From UBA9676 sp963837105 (GTDB lineage Bacteria; Actinomycetota; Actinomycetes; Streptosporangiales; Streptosporangiaceae): a stretch of 64,000 nt of DNA. The position numbers were made by a program, and so were the translations under genes. Shown one piece after another: positions 36,757 to 45,675 of this stretch. The notes under the pieces were generated by a model. That model ran no database searches and was not told where the DNA came from. It was given only the letters and a program-made list of their open reading frames with translations. The stretch's first letter is position 1. Each line of letters opens with the position of its first letter. The stretch is from NCBI GenBank assembly GCA_963837105.1, contig CAWIMG010000035.1, positions 1 to 64,000 of the forward strand. The letters are read 5' to 3'.

Positions 36757-37380
36757 ATGGGCATGAGGTTTGAAGTAGCCGTCATCCCGGTGTCGGATGT
36801 TGACCGCGCGAAGGAGTTCTATGGGAAGCTCGGGTGGCGGCTCGACGCCGACTTTTCCTTCGATAACGGCTTCCGGGTCGTTCAGTACACGCCGGCGGGC
36901 TCGGGATGTTCGGTCCAGTTCGGCACGAACATAACTTCGGCCACGCCCGGCTCGGCCCAGGGCCTGTATCTGATCGTCTCCGACGTCGCTGCGGCGCGCG
37001 ACGAGCTGGCCGGGCGCGGTGCCGACGTGAGCGAGGTGTTCCATGCTGGCACCCCGGGCGCTCAGTTCCAGCCCGGCGGGACAAGCGGCCGCGTGAGCGG
37101 CCCCGCGCCTGATGGTGCCAGCTACAACTCCTTCGCCACATTCAGCGACCTGGACGGCAACGGCTGGCTGCTGCAGGAGGTCACGACGCGGCTGCCCGGC
37201 CGGGTCGACGCTGCTGAGACGGCATTCACATCAGTGGCGGAGCTGGCGGGCGCGATGCGGCGTGCGGAGGCCGCGCACGGGGAGCACGAGAAGCGCACCG
37301 GCGCGGCAGACCCGGACTGGCCCGACTGGTACGCCGCGTACATGGTGGCGGAGCAGGCCGGGACGGCGCTGCCGGCATGA
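36757..37380 (+). CDS. VOC-superfamily (glyoxalase/bleomycin-resistance-fold) protein
   Basis: The start is the ATG at 36757, 8-10 bases after GGGAGGAG. The protein of about 207 residues opens MGMRFEVAVIPVSDVDRAKEFYGKLGWRLDAD, a standard VOC beta-alpha-beta-beta-beta module (core PVSDVDRAKEFYGKLGW). The second module is seen around LYLIVSDVAAARDELAGRGADV and ATFSDLDGNGWLLQEV, where the last Glu is a likely metal ligand. A C-terminal helical tail (VAELAGAMRRAEAAHGEHE) is extra. Family roles range from glyoxalase to antibiotic binding, so no substrate is assigned. Its stop overlaps the next start (ATGA), so it is coupled to the flavin reductase. Confidence 0.85.
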   Translation: MGMRFEVAVIPVSDVDRAKEFYGKLGWRLDADFSFDNGFRVVQYTPAGSGCSVQFGTNITSATPGSAQGLYLIVSDVAAARDELAGRGADVSEVFHAGTPGAQFQPGGTSGRVSGPAPDGASYNSFATFSDLDGNGWLLQEVTTRLPGRVDAAETAFTSVAELAGAMRRAEAAHGEHEKRTGAADPDWPDWYAAYMVAEQAGTALPA

Positions 37381-38756
37381 GCGCCTATGACGTGATCGTT
37401 CTGGGTGGCGGGGCACCCGGCGAGCACTGCGCCGCGGCGCTGGCAGCCCGCGGGCTGCGCGTCGCCGTCGTCGAGCGCGAGCTCGTCGGCGGTGAATGCT
37501 CCTACTGGGCCTGTATTCCGTCGAAGTCGCTGCTGCGCCCGGGCGAGGCGGTGCACGGCGCACGCGAGGCCACCGCCAGCGCGCAGGTTGACGTCCCGGC
37601 CGCGCTGGCCTGGCGGGACTTCATGGTGTCGAACTATTCCGACGCCGGCCAGCAGCGCTGGCTGGCGGGCCAGGGTATCGACCTGCTGCGGGGCACGGGC
37701 AAGCTGGCTGGCACTGGCGTGGTGGACGTCGACGGCGTCCGTCACACCGCGGAGCACATCGTCGTGGCGACCGGCTCATCTCCGATCGTGCCCCCGATCC
37801 CAGGACTGCGTGATCTCGAGGGCGTCTGGGGTACCCGCGAGGCGACGAGCATGAAGGCTGTCCCGCGCCGCCTGCTGGTATTGGGTGGCGGGTCGGCTGG
37901 CGTCGAGATCGCACAGGTCGTGCAGCGGCTCGGCGGCCAGGCGGTGATCATCGAAGGTGCTGAGCGGGTGCTGCCACGCGAGCCCGCGGCACTGGGCCAG
38001 GCACTCGGCGAGGCCTTGCGCCAGGACGGGATCGAGCTGATGCTCGGGACGCGCGCCACCGCAGCCCGGCGGGACGGTGACGAGTATGTCCTGGCTCTGG
38101 ATGACGGTACGGATCTCCGGGGCGACCGGCTGCTGATGGCAACTGGCCGGCGCCCGCGCGTTGAGGGGATTGGCCTTGAGACGGTCGGCGTCACGGCCAC
38201 CCCCCACGGCATCCCCGTTGACGAGCACCTGCGCGCGGGCGAGCGCCTCTGGGCCATTGGCGACGTCAACGGCATCTGGCCGCTCACGCATGTCGGCGAG
38301 TATGAGGGCGACGTTGTCGCGGCGAACATCGCCGGCGAGGCGCGTCCGGCGAACTACGAAGCCGTTCCCCGTGTCACCTACACCGATCCGCAGGCAGCGG
38401 CGGTGGGCGCGGCCGAAGCGCAGTACAGCGTCACCGTACCGCTGTCAGAGGTGCCGAAGACCGCCACCTACACGCACGCCTACGCCGAATCCAAGGGCTT
38501 CCTGGCGCTGCTCAGCGACGGCGAGCGGCTCACGGGCGGCTATGCGCTCGGGCCCGAAGCCGGCGAGTGGATGCAGCAGGCGACGCTTGCCGTCCGCGCA
38601 CACGTCCCGATCGAGGTGCTGAGTGACACGATCCAGCCCTTCCCCAGCTTCTCGGGCATCTACGGCGCGGCGCTGAAGGCGCTCCATATGCAGATCGCGG
38701 CCATGCCCCGGCCGGCCGGGCCGCTGGACGCGCGGATGGCCAGTCTGCCGGAGTGA
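37377..38756 (+). CDS. Flavin disulfide reductase family protein (dihydrolipoamide/mercuric-reductase-like)
   Basis: FAD and NAD sites are clear: VIVLGGGAPGEHCAAALAARG at the N-terminus and LLVLGGGSAGVEIAQVVQRLGG in the middle. The redox pair is CSYWAC in GGECSYWACIPSK, a C-x4-C disulfide where lipoamide dehydrogenase has CLNVGC. The C-terminal interface lacks the usual His-Pro-Thr and catalytic His-Glu pair: the site reads IQPFPSFSGIYGAAL. The protein of 459 residues is therefore a divergent branch that may not act on a disulfide in the standard way. It is translationally coupled to the VOC protein and followed about 275 bases later by a sensor kinase. Confidence 0.87.
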   Translation: MSAYDVIVLGGGAPGEHCAAALAARGLRVAVVERELVGGECSYWACIPSKSLLRPGEAVHGAREATASAQVDVPAALAWRDFMVSNYSDAGQQRWLAGQGIDLLRGTGKLAGTGVVDVDGVRHTAEHIVVATGSSPIVPPIPGLRDLEGVWGTREATSMKAVPRRLLVLGGGSAGVEIAQVVQRLGGQAVIIEGAERVLPREPAALGQALGEALRQDGIELMLGTRATAARRDGDEYVLALDDGTDLRGDRLLMATGRRPRVEGIGLETVGVTATPHGIPVDEHLRAGERLWAIGDVNGIWPLTHVGEYEGDVVAANIAGEARPANYEAVPRVTYTDPQAAAVGAAEAQYSVTVPLSEVPKTATYTHAYAESKGFLALLSDGERLTGGYALGPEAGEWMQQATLAVRAHVPIEVLSDTIQPFPSFSGIYGAALKALHMQIAAMPRPAGPLDARMASLPE

Positions 38757-39031
38757 GTATCTGCCGCCGGCTGGTCAGGCGGCGGCTGTTGCCTGGTGGG
38801 AACCCGCAAGCGGGCCCATCTGGTCAGCCCTGGTCCCGGGGGCGGGCTGGTAGTCTCGGGCCGCAGGGGGAAGCCGCGCCGCTGGTTGAGCCAGCAATCT
38901 GACGGCTGGCCGTGACACGCGGTGGGGGCAGGGATGACGCGTGATGTGCGCCGCCGGTGCGGCGCTGGGTCCTGGTCCGCCTGGCTTATGCCAGGCGCTG
39001 GCCCGCTCACCCCGCGGGACGGTTCCGGCTG

Positions 39032-40426
39032 ATGCTCGCCGACGATCTGCACGGTCTGTTCCTGTTCCAGGGCCTCAGCCACGAGCAGCTCAGTGAGCTG
39101 ATCGAGGCCGGCGATGAGGTTCCTTTCGGGCCGGGCGATGTGCTTTTCCGCGAGGGCGAGGCGGCTGACTTCTGGTGGGTGCTGCTGGCGGGCCGGGTGG
39201 AACTGGTGCGCCGTACCCGGTGGGAGGAATCCGTGGCCGGTGTTATGGACCGGCCCGGCGTCTGGGCCGGTGGCTTCCGGGCGTGGTCGGACAAGGCCGG
39301 TTATCTGGCGACCGGCCGCGGCGCCAGCCCAGGCACCATGCTGCGGATCCCTGCCGAGGCCCTGGGCGAACGGGCGCGCACATGGTTCCCGTTCGGCGTG
39401 CACCTGATCGAGGGGTTTTTCCAGACCGTGCGCAGCATGGAAGCCCTGACGCGGCAGCAGGAGGCGCTGGCCGCGCTCGGCACGCTCGCGGCCGGCCTGG
39501 CGCACGAGATCAATAATCCGGCTTCTTCCGCGGTGCGCGCCGCCGGGGCATTGCAGGAGGTCTGCGATGCCCTGCTGTCGTCGCTGGTGCGGCTGGCCGA
39601 AGGATCGCTGTCGGCCGGGCAGTTCATCGCTATCAACGGGCTGCGGGAGGAACTCGGCACCCCCATGACCGGCCTCAGCCCGCTGGCCCTCGCCGATCGT
39701 GAGGAAGTGCTCGCTGACTGGCTGGAGGCGCACGGCGTCGCTGCGGCGTGGGACATCGCCCCGGCCCTCGCCACGGCCGGGGCCGATCTTGCCTGGTGTG
39801 AACGGGCGGGGGACATCCTCCGGGACGGCACGCTCCAGCCTGGCCTGGCCTGGGTGGCCAGCACACTGTCGGCGGCGGTACTGCTGGGCGAGGTGAAGGA
39901 GGCAACGGAGCGGGTTTCCGGGCTCATCGCGATGATGAAGTCCTATACGGAACTCGACCGGGCACAACTGCAGTTCATCGACGTCACCCAGGGCATTGAC
40001 AGTACGCTCGCGATGCTGGGGCAGAAGCTGGGCGACGGTGTGACCCTTGTCCGCGATTACGAAGCCAGCCTGCCGCGAATCGAGGCATACCCCGCCGAGC
40101 TCAACCAGGTGTGGACGAACATCATCGACAACGCCATCGACGCCATGGGCGCCAGCGGGACGTTGCGCATCTCAGCCCGCACGGCCCCCGGGCACATCGT
40201 CATCGACATCGCCGACACCGGCCCCGGGATGCCTCCCGAGGTGCAGGCCCGGGCTTTCGAGGCGTTCTACACCACGAAAGACGTCGGCAAGGGCACCGGG
40301 CTCGGCCTGGACATCGCACGGCGGATCATCGTCGAGCGCCACCACGGCCAGATCACCATCGACTCGCGGCCGGGCGCGACCATTCTCCGTGTCCAGCTCC
40401 CGCACCGTCGCGACAGCCGACCGTGA
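39032..40426 (+). CDS. Histidine kinase with N-terminal cyclic-nucleotide-binding domain
   Basis: From the ATG at 39032 the protein has about 464 residues. A CNB-type beta-roll comes first (LFLFQGLSHEQLSELIEAGDEVPFGPGDVLFREGE, core FGPGDVLFREGEAADFWWV). A linker helix is followed by the dimer domain with the H-box LAAGLAHEINNP (His about 158) and a HATPase domain: N-box NQVWTNIIDNAIDAMG, G1 DIADTGPGM, G2 GKGTGLGLDI. No membrane helix is seen, so it is a soluble sensor. In actinomycetes this type often sits beside a flavin reductase, as here, suggesting redox or signal-nucleotide sensing. No response regulator is adjacent. A GTG at 38957 would add 25 residues of poor quality. Confidence 0.87.
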   Translation: MLADDLHGLFLFQGLSHEQLSELIEAGDEVPFGPGDVLFREGEAADFWWVLLAGRVELVRRTRWEESVAGVMDRPGVWAGGFRAWSDKAGYLATGRGASPGTMLRIPAEALGERARTWFPFGVHLIEGFFQTVRSMEALTRQQEALAALGTLAAGLAHEINNPASSAVRAAGALQEVCDALLSSLVRLAEGSLSAGQFIAINGLREELGTPMTGLSPLALADREEVLADWLEAHGVAAAWDIAPALATAGADLAWCERAGDILRDGTLQPGLAWVASTLSAAVLLGEVKEATERVSGLIAMMKSYTELDRAQLQFIDVTQGIDSTLAMLGQKLGDGVTLVRDYEASLPRIEAYPAELNQVWTNIIDNAIDAMGASGTLRISARTAPGHIVIDIADTGPGMPPEVQARAFEAFYTTKDVGKGTGLGLDIARRIIVERHHGQITIDSRPGATILRVQLPHRRDSRP

Positions 40427-40727
40427 CTGCAAGTTGCGCGTGCGGGCACCCGCCTACCTCGTGCTGACCGCCTGGTGGGTGCTGGTGGGCGCGTCCCGCG
40501 CCGCTGGTCGGCTGCTCGCCCCTTGGTACGTCCCCGACCTCACAAGGCTGGGGCCGCAGGCCGCTGCGGACGGGCTGCTGTCCGACCACGCGGTCGGGGA
40601 CCGAAGCAGCGAAGGAAGCGCGGTTTCCGAGTTGGGCCACCTTTGTGCACACCTGAGCGCGGGCGCCCGGAACCCCGCGCCTTGCAGGCGCAGAGCGATG
40701 TCTTGGGCACGGTGACTCGCGGGCTGG
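40427..40727. other. Convergent gap without a gene
   Basis: The 301 bases between the kinase and SnoaL genes hold no supportable reading frame and no strong hairpin that I can see. Confidence 0.35.
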
Positions 40728-41132
40728 TCAGTGGCTGAGCGGCAGGCCCAGCTGGCTGCGCATGAACAGCTTGTCAATCACGTCCCAGTGTTCGTTGATC
40801 TTGCCGTCGGCGACCCGGAAGATGTGCACCTCGGGCCAGCGGCCGTGCTGGCCGGTCCCGTCTGACCCGAACAGCGGCCCGCGCAGCGTCCCCTCGGCGA
40901 AGCCGTAGACCATGACCAGGGCGTCCTGCTCTGTGCGCAGTTCGGTGTCGAAGCGGAAGTCGGGGATCGCGGCGGTGAACGCCTTCAGCGCGTCCGCCCC
41001 CGGGGGCATGCCGGGCGGTGCGGAATGCTCGATGTAGTCGGCGGCAACGGCGTCGTCGATCAGGCTGGGATCATGCAGGTTGAACGCGTCCAGCAGGCGA
41101 TCTGGGGCCGTCCTGTCGGTCTGGCTGGTCAT
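40728..41132 (-). CDS. SnoaL-like polyketide cyclase / ester cyclase family protein
   Basis: The 134-residue product starts at the ATG 41132, preceded by AGAGGGA. It has the SnoaL fold pattern: an N-terminal helix (DRLLDAFNLHDPSLIDDAVAADYIEH), GADALKAFTAAIPDFRFDTE, and a C-terminal sheet ending GRWPEVHIFRVADGKINEHWDVIDKL (core VHIFRVADGKINEHWDV). Members are cyclases, isomerases or unknown enzymes, so the role is open. It diverges from a MarR gene with two palindromes between, and is very likely that regulator's target. A longer in-frame extension to 41330 crosses the MarR gene and is rejected. Confidence 0.87.
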   Translation of the reverse strand: MTSQTDRTAPDRLLDAFNLHDPSLIDDAVAADYIEHSAPPGMPPGADALKAFTAAIPDFRFDTELRTEQDALVMVYGFAEGTLRGPLFGSDGTGQHGRWPEVHIFRVADGKINEHWDVIDKLFMRSQLGLPLSH

Positions 41133-41147
41133 TCTGGTCCCTCTCTG

Positions 41148-41190
41148 ATTATCCAGGTTACCTTGATAATTCTGTCCAGGTAACCTGGAC
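41148..41190. promoter_or_regulatory. Divergent promoter with two MarR-type palindromes
   Basis: GTCCAGGT-A-ACCTGGAC (41174-41190) is a perfect 17-bp palindrome. A second copy of its core, CCAGGTTACCTTG (41153-41165), lies 21 bases away and is itself framed by ATTATC (41148-41153) and GATAAT (41165-41170). GATAAT reads as a -10 element in both directions, so the two operators cover the promoters of both the SnoaL and MarR genes. Confidence 0.8.
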
Positions 41191-41216
41191 ATGTCAAGTG
41201 GCAGGAGAGTGCCGGG

Positions 41217-41720
41217 ATGGACCCCCCCGAGGACCTGAAGTCGCTGTTGCGGGACTGTTTCCGCGCCGCGCAGGTCCACGTCCACGGCCGGCTCACCGCA
41301 GCTGGCTTCGCGGACCTGCGGCCGGCCCACGCCAACGTGCTGCAGTACCTGGGATACGACGGTGGACTGCGAGTGCAGGATCTGGCCAGCCGCGCGCAGA
41401 TGACGTGGCAGTCGATGGCGGAGCTGGTCGGGCAGCTGGAGCGGGGCGGCTACGTCGTCCGCGAGCCTGACCTATCAGACCGGCGCGCCCGGCTGGTGAC
41501 GCTGACCGCCAAGGGCAGGGACCTGATCCCGATCGCGATCGAAGGCATGGGCGAGGTGGAGGACGCCTGGGCGGCCGAGATCGGCCACAACGAGCTGAAG
41601 CGGCTCAGGGCAGCGCTGCAGCGGCTCTGGCAGGTGGCCGCCGACGAGCCGTGGGCTCGCCAAGATCCCAGCCAGGCCACGCAAACGGGGACATCAAGCC
41701 GCTCTACGGCCCCGGATTAG
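41217..41720 (+). CDS. MarR-family transcriptional regulator
   Basis: Winged-helix features: AHANVLQYLGYDGGLRVQDLASRAQMTWQSMAELVGQLERGGYVVRE (core DLASRAQMTWQSMAELVGQL) and the wing DLSDRRARLVTLTAKGRDL. The ATG has a GTGCCGGG-type weak ribosome site. The core protein probably ends near LWQVAADEPW; the last 15 polar residues look like run-on, and another frame at 41690-41803 carries the tail of a different protein. The two palindromes just upstream are its likely operators, giving autoregulation and control of the divergent SnoaL gene. Confidence 0.88.
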   Translation: MDPPEDLKSLLRDCFRAAQVHVHGRLTAAGFADLRPAHANVLQYLGYDGGLRVQDLASRAQMTWQSMAELVGQLERGGYVVREPDLSDRRARLVTLTAKGRDLIPIAIEGMGEVEDAWAAEIGHNELKRLRAALQRLWQVAADEPWARQDPSQATQTGTSSRSTAPD

Positions 41721-41803
41721 TGCGCAACTCCGCCATGCGTGTTCAGCGTGTCGAGGCGATCCTCGCCTGGATGGACCGCTGGCTGAAGCCGAACGATGTC
41801 TGA
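41690..41803 (+). pseudogene. Possible C-terminal remnant of a peptidase S9/dienelactone-type hydrolase
   Basis: In a frame different from the MarR gene the sequence reads DIKPLYGPGLVRNSAMRVQRVEAILAWMDRWLKP and then stops (core MRVQRVEAILAWMDRWLKP). The closing helix ILAWMDRWLK is typical of the end of alpha/beta hydrolases, such as S9 peptidases. No catalytic part is attached, so if real this is a leftover of a deletion whose left junction lies in the MarR 3' end. It is short, so chance is possible. Confidence 0.35.
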
Positions 41804-42252
41804 GTGGCCCACGCCAGGCGCAGCCGTGGCCGCGGCTCCCGGGCCTGCCGCAAGCCCGGCCTGCGGCTCACCTGCCACCCAGGGAGGGACCTCGTGCCCG
41901 CGACAGCAAGCCCAAGACCCGCGAATACAGGCAAAATGGTCTGTGTCCGAGGGGGGACTTGAACCATTCGCCTATGTCACCGCGGCAGGAGCAGATCCCT
42001 AACGGAGCGCCTGACCATCGACTTCTGCCGAGGCTGGGTCCAGGTCCACCGGTGAGAATCGGCTGGGCTCGCCAGTGAGGGTTTCGCTGCGCGAGTCGTT
42101 GCGTGCCATGCGGAGTAACTGACCGGCGGTGGTGCCGCGAACCGGCTGCCGCTGGCCGGGTCTGGGCACGTGAAGTGGCAGTCCGGCATGATCCGCGTGT
42201 GCGCTGGCCCGGGGTTTCAGGCTGCTGTCCGCTGCGGCCGTGAGGACAGCTT
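41804..42252. other. Gap holding the left tRNA-end-like repeat
   Basis: Apart from the 24-bp repeat at 41942-41965, this stretch shows no gene. Its base composition is a little less GC-rich around the repeat than in the neighbouring genes. Confidence 0.4.
41942..41965 (-). repeat. Left copy of 24-bp direct repeat resembling a tRNA 3' end (candidate attachment site)
   Basis: The 24 bases run from TGTGTCCGA to GACTTGAACC. On the minus strand they read GGTTCAAGTCC then CCCCTCGGACACA, as in a tRNA T-loop plus acceptor 3' strand. The 5' half of the T-stem and the rest of a tRNA are absent. An identical copy is at 58402-58425. Confidence 0.6.
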
Positions 42253-43663
42253 GTGACCGCTTGTGCTGGCAGCCCGGTGCCGGTTCACGGGCCGGATGGC
42301 GCGGTGTCCGGGCAGCGGCGCACCGCCGGGGCGGGTGCGCTGGGCTGGCTGCTGGTCATGCCAGCTGTGGTCATTCTGGCGGTGGTGCTCTGCCAGGTCC
42401 AGTGGCTGTCGTTCTGGCGGGACGGGGGTGTCATCCTGGCCGCGGTGCACCGGCCGCTGCCGCAGATGTTGCGGATGCTGGGCTATCAGGACGCGGTGCA
42501 TGGCGCCTGCTGCCTGCTGGTGTGGTTCTGGGTGCGGGTGTCCGGCGGTGGTGAGGTGGCGCTGCGGTTCCTGTCCGCGGTGGCGGTGGCGGCTGCGTTC
42601 ATGACTGTGATTGGGCGGTGGCTGGTGCCGCCGGGGGGCGGGGCTGGTGTTTGTGGCGCTGCCGCCGGTCAGCCGGTACGGCCAGGTGGCCCGTCCGTAT
42701 GCCCTGGTGGCTGCGCTGGCGGCGGTGGCCGGTTACCTGCTGGTGCGGGCGCTGGCCGCCGGGCCGGGCCGCGGGGGGCGCTGGCTGGCCGGGTACGGGG
42801 CGGCGCTGGCTGGGCTGGGGCTGGCCAATGTCTTCGGCCTGCTGCTGATCCCGGCGCACCTGCCGCTGCTGCTGCTGAGCCTGCGGCGGGCGGGCCGGGT
42901 GGATGGCCCGGGCGGGCCGGGCCCGGCCGGGGAGGCGCGGAAGCTGCTGTGGGGCTGGCTGGCGGCGGTGGTGGCGGCGTGTGTGGTGGTCAGCCCGGTG
43001 GTGGTGCTGGCCTGGGCGCAGCGTTATGAGGAGGTCTGGGTCAAGCCGGTCAGCCTGAAGGAGGTCACCGGCCTGGCCGGTGGGGTCCGGCCGGCCCTGG
43101 TGGCCGGTGTGATCGTCGTGTGTGTGGTGGTGGCCGGTGCGGCGCGTGGCCGTGCCCGGCTGCGGGCCGGGTGGCCGGCGCCGCTGCTGGCGCTGGCCGT
43201 GCCGTGGCTGCTGCTGCCCGCCGTGCTGCTGCTGGCGGGCTCGCTGCTGCACCCGTCCTGCTGTCTTCCGGTATGTGGTGTTCTGCATCGCGGCGGCGGT
43301 GCCCGGGCACAGCGAGAACCTCCGGCAGCTCAGCCACCTGCCGGGCCCGGCATGCCCGGCCCGGTGACGTGGTGGTCTTCGCCGGGCGCAAATGACCGGG
43401 AGTTCCAGGCGGCCCACCCGGCCCGCCACCGGGGCCTGGGTGACATCGCGCTGGGCCAGACCGCGATCAGCGCCGGGCACCTGCCCGCCACCGGCGCGCC
43501 CACCGCGGTGGTGCGGACCCGGCTGGCCACCGTCACCCGCCTGCGGGGCGCGGAAACCGGCGCCGGCCGGGGCAACGTGCCGGTACTGGCCGGGCCCGGC
43601 TTCCACCCGGCCCGCCGCTGGGACGTCACCGGCATCTGGCTCGTCCTCCACACCCGCCGCTAA
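42253..43663 (+). pseudogene. Polytopic membrane glycosyltransferase-like protein (GT39 type), several frameshifts
   Basis: Pieces in different frames make one protein. The first (from 42253) has two helices around FWRDGGVILAAVHRPLPQML. The next begins LVFVALPPVSRYGQVARPYALVAALA, a typical GT39/mannosyltransferase segment, and runs through several helices to VLLLAGSLLHP. A third frame gives RYVVFCIAAAVPGHSENLRQL, and a last one ends at 43663 with GRGNVPVLAGPGFHPARRWDVTG (core VPVLAGPGFHPARRW). Slips fall near 42640 (long G run), 43250-43270 (two missing bases) and 43395. The gene was a full-length integral membrane glycosyltransferase relative; whether it is dead or mis-sequenced is unclear. 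Confidence 0.65.
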
Positions 43664-43740
43664 AGATCATTGATGGCAGCTTCGGAGGCAGTGTGCGGAT
43701 CTCCGGGATCGTCGCTTGCCCGCCGTTAGACTCGGGCGCC

Positions 43741-45546
43741 ATGGTGACCCGCGCTTCCCGGCAGGACAGGGCAGTCGGCCTGCCACCCGGCGCGAACGAG
43801 CCGGGCGGCTGGCGCTGGAACGGCGTGGTGGTACGCGCGACGCTGCGACGGCACTGGCTGTTCGCCCTGTTGTTCACACTGGGCGTGCTGCTGCGCGTCA
43901 TGGCCCAGGTGGCCTATCAGCCGGCGATCCTCTACTACGACTCGGTGGGCTATCTGGGCAAATACCGGCTCACTCTGGCCGAGCCGGACCCCCTGGGGTA
44001 CCCGTTCGCCGTGCGCCTTCTGCTGGGGGCGTTCCACGACCTGGCCGCGCTCGCGGCGTTCAACCATGTGCTCGGGCTCACTATCGCGGGGCTGATCTAC
44101 GCCGTCTTGCTGCGCCGTGGCGTCAAGCCGTGGATGGCTGCCCTGGCCGCCGGGCCGGTGCTGCTGGACGGCTTCCAGCTGCTCATCGAGCAGATGGTGA
44201 TGTCCGAACCGTTGTTCGAGTTCTTCGTCGTGCTCGGGATCGTGCTGCTGCTGTGGCGCTCCCGCCCGAATCCGGCGACAGCGGCGCTCGCCGGGGTGTC
44301 GTTCGCGGCGGCAGCGCTCACGCGGTACGTCGGCCAGTCGCTGGTGCTGGCCGGGCTCCTGTTTTGTGTGCTGGCCGCCGGACGCCGGTTCGTCCCGCGT
44401 CTGGTGACGGCCGCGGCCCTGCTGGCGGCCTTCGCCCTGCCGATGATCGGCTATGCCGCCTTCGCCGCGCCCTCGCGGGCAGTCTCGACGGGGCTCTACG
44501 CACGGGTGGCGACATCGGTGACCTGCGCCCGGCTTTCGTTGCCGTCGTATGAACGGCCGCTGTGCCCGCCGCCGGGGGTGGTCAAGCCACGCGGCGGATC
44601 GCTCATCCAGGGTTACGCGCTGGGGACGACGAGTCCGCTCGCGACCTACCGGCCGCCCAAGGGTGAGACGACCCGCCAGGTGCTCGACGACTTTGTCAAA
44701 AGGGCGGTCCTGCAGCAGCCGCTGGCCGTCGCCAGGGCGGTTGGTGGGTCACTGGTGCGGCTGTTCCTGAGCTGGCGCCGGGACCACAAGCCGGGCGAGT
44801 TGCCGATCGAACGCTGGCAGTTCCAGACCACGTTCCCGCTTTACTTCACCCGCATCAGCCTGTCGCTGTTTCACCATTGGGAGGGCCACGGCCCGGTGAT
44901 CAATCGTCCGCTGGCCCAGGTGCTGCGCCGCTACCAGCTTTTCGTTGGGTACACACCGGGCCTGGTCCTTCTCGCCTGCGTGATCCTCGCGCTCGTGGCG
45001 GGCCTTGGGGTCGGCCGGGCGCATCGCTCGGGTCAGCAGTTGGCCTGCCTGCTTTGGCTCGCTGTCGGACTCGGACTGCTGTTCACGGCCGACCTCTACC
45101 AGTTCTCGTGGCGTTACCAGCTGCCCGCGCTGGTGACCATCCCACCGGCCGCAGCGCTCGCCCTGTCGGCCCTCACGTCACCGAGGGTAGCGCGGGAATC
45201 GTCGGCAACGCAGGAGCCGGGTCCGGACGGCTCGGCTCCGGCCGCGCCGGGCGACAGCGCAGCTAGCCGGCACCGCGGGCGGGTGGACCCCGTGGAGGGC
45301 ACAGCCCACAGGCACGAGCCCGTCGAGCCCAGCCCGGCGCAGCACCACATGCATGCCGATAATCCGCCGGACCCGGGAGGGCATCCAGGCATACCCGGTC
45401 CCGCCCCTGGCGGCTCTCCGCTGACGCGGTTACGACGGCAGGGACGGCCCGCCGTCTGCACCGCCTGGAACTCGATGACTCCGCCGGTCAGTCCGCCGAC
45501 CACTTCCCCGGCCAGGCCGACCAATTCCAGGGCCCGGAGGTGTTGA
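43741..45546 (+). CDS. Polytopic membrane protein, GT39/GT87-like glycosyltransferase relative
   Basis: Starting at the ATG 43741, about ten membrane helices run to near residue 480. The periplasmic loop after helix 1 reads AILYYDSVGYLGKYRL, with the acidic pair position used by GT-C glycosyltransferases (YDSVGYL). LTRYVGQSLVLAGLL is another familiar GT-C segment. The last 110 residues (from about LTSPRVARESS) are Pro/Ser/His-rich and low in conservation, and may be run-on past a lost stop. Such proteins move sugars from polyprenyl carriers to wall polymers or proteins. The donor is unknown. It follows the broken GT39-like gene on the same strand. Confidence 0.65.
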   Translation: MVTRASRQDRAVGLPPGANEPGGWRWNGVVVRATLRRHWLFALLFTLGVLLRVMAQVAYQPAILYYDSVGYLGKYRLTLAEPDPLGYPFAVRLLLGAFHDLAALAAFNHVLGLTIAGLIYAVLLRRGVKPWMAALAAGPVLLDGFQLLIEQMVMSEPLFEFFVVLGIVLLLWRSRPNPATAALAGVSFAAAALTRYVGQSLVLAGLLFCVLAAGRRFVPRLVTAAALLAAFALPMIGYAAFAAPSRAVSTGLYARVATSVTCARLSLPSYERPLCPPPGVVKPRGGSLIQGYALGTTSPLATYRPPKGETTRQVLDDFVKRAVLQQPLAVARAVGGSLVRLFLSWRRDHKPGELPIERWQFQTTFPLYFTRISLSLFHHWEGHGPVINRPLAQVLRRYQLFVGYTPGLVLLACVILALVAGLGVGRAHRSGQQLACLLWLAVGLGLLFTADLYQFSWRYQLPALVTIPPAAALALSALTSPRVARESSATQEPGPDGSAPAAPGDSAASRHRGRVDPVEGTAHRHEPVEPSPAQHHMHADNPPDPGGHPGIPGPAPGGSPLTRLRRQGRPAVCTAWNSMTPPVSPPTTSPARPTNSRARRC

Positions 45547-45675
45547 CCGACAACGTTACCCCGCCCTGACCTCCCGAGCTCAGCAGCCTGTTCGTAGATC
45601 ACCGGCCCAGGCCGCCGCGGGCACAGGCGACGCCGACCATCAGCCCGCTGATTCCGCGGTCCCAACTTCATAGCG

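Noticed and set aside
40427..40727. Small frames after the histidine kinase
   Set aside because: All are short, lack ribosome sites and look like GC-driven open frames.
41942..41965. A complete tRNA gene at the 24-bp repeat
   Set aside because: Only the T-loop and acceptor 3' strand fit; the 5' T-stem half, anticodon arm and D arm are missing here and at 58402.
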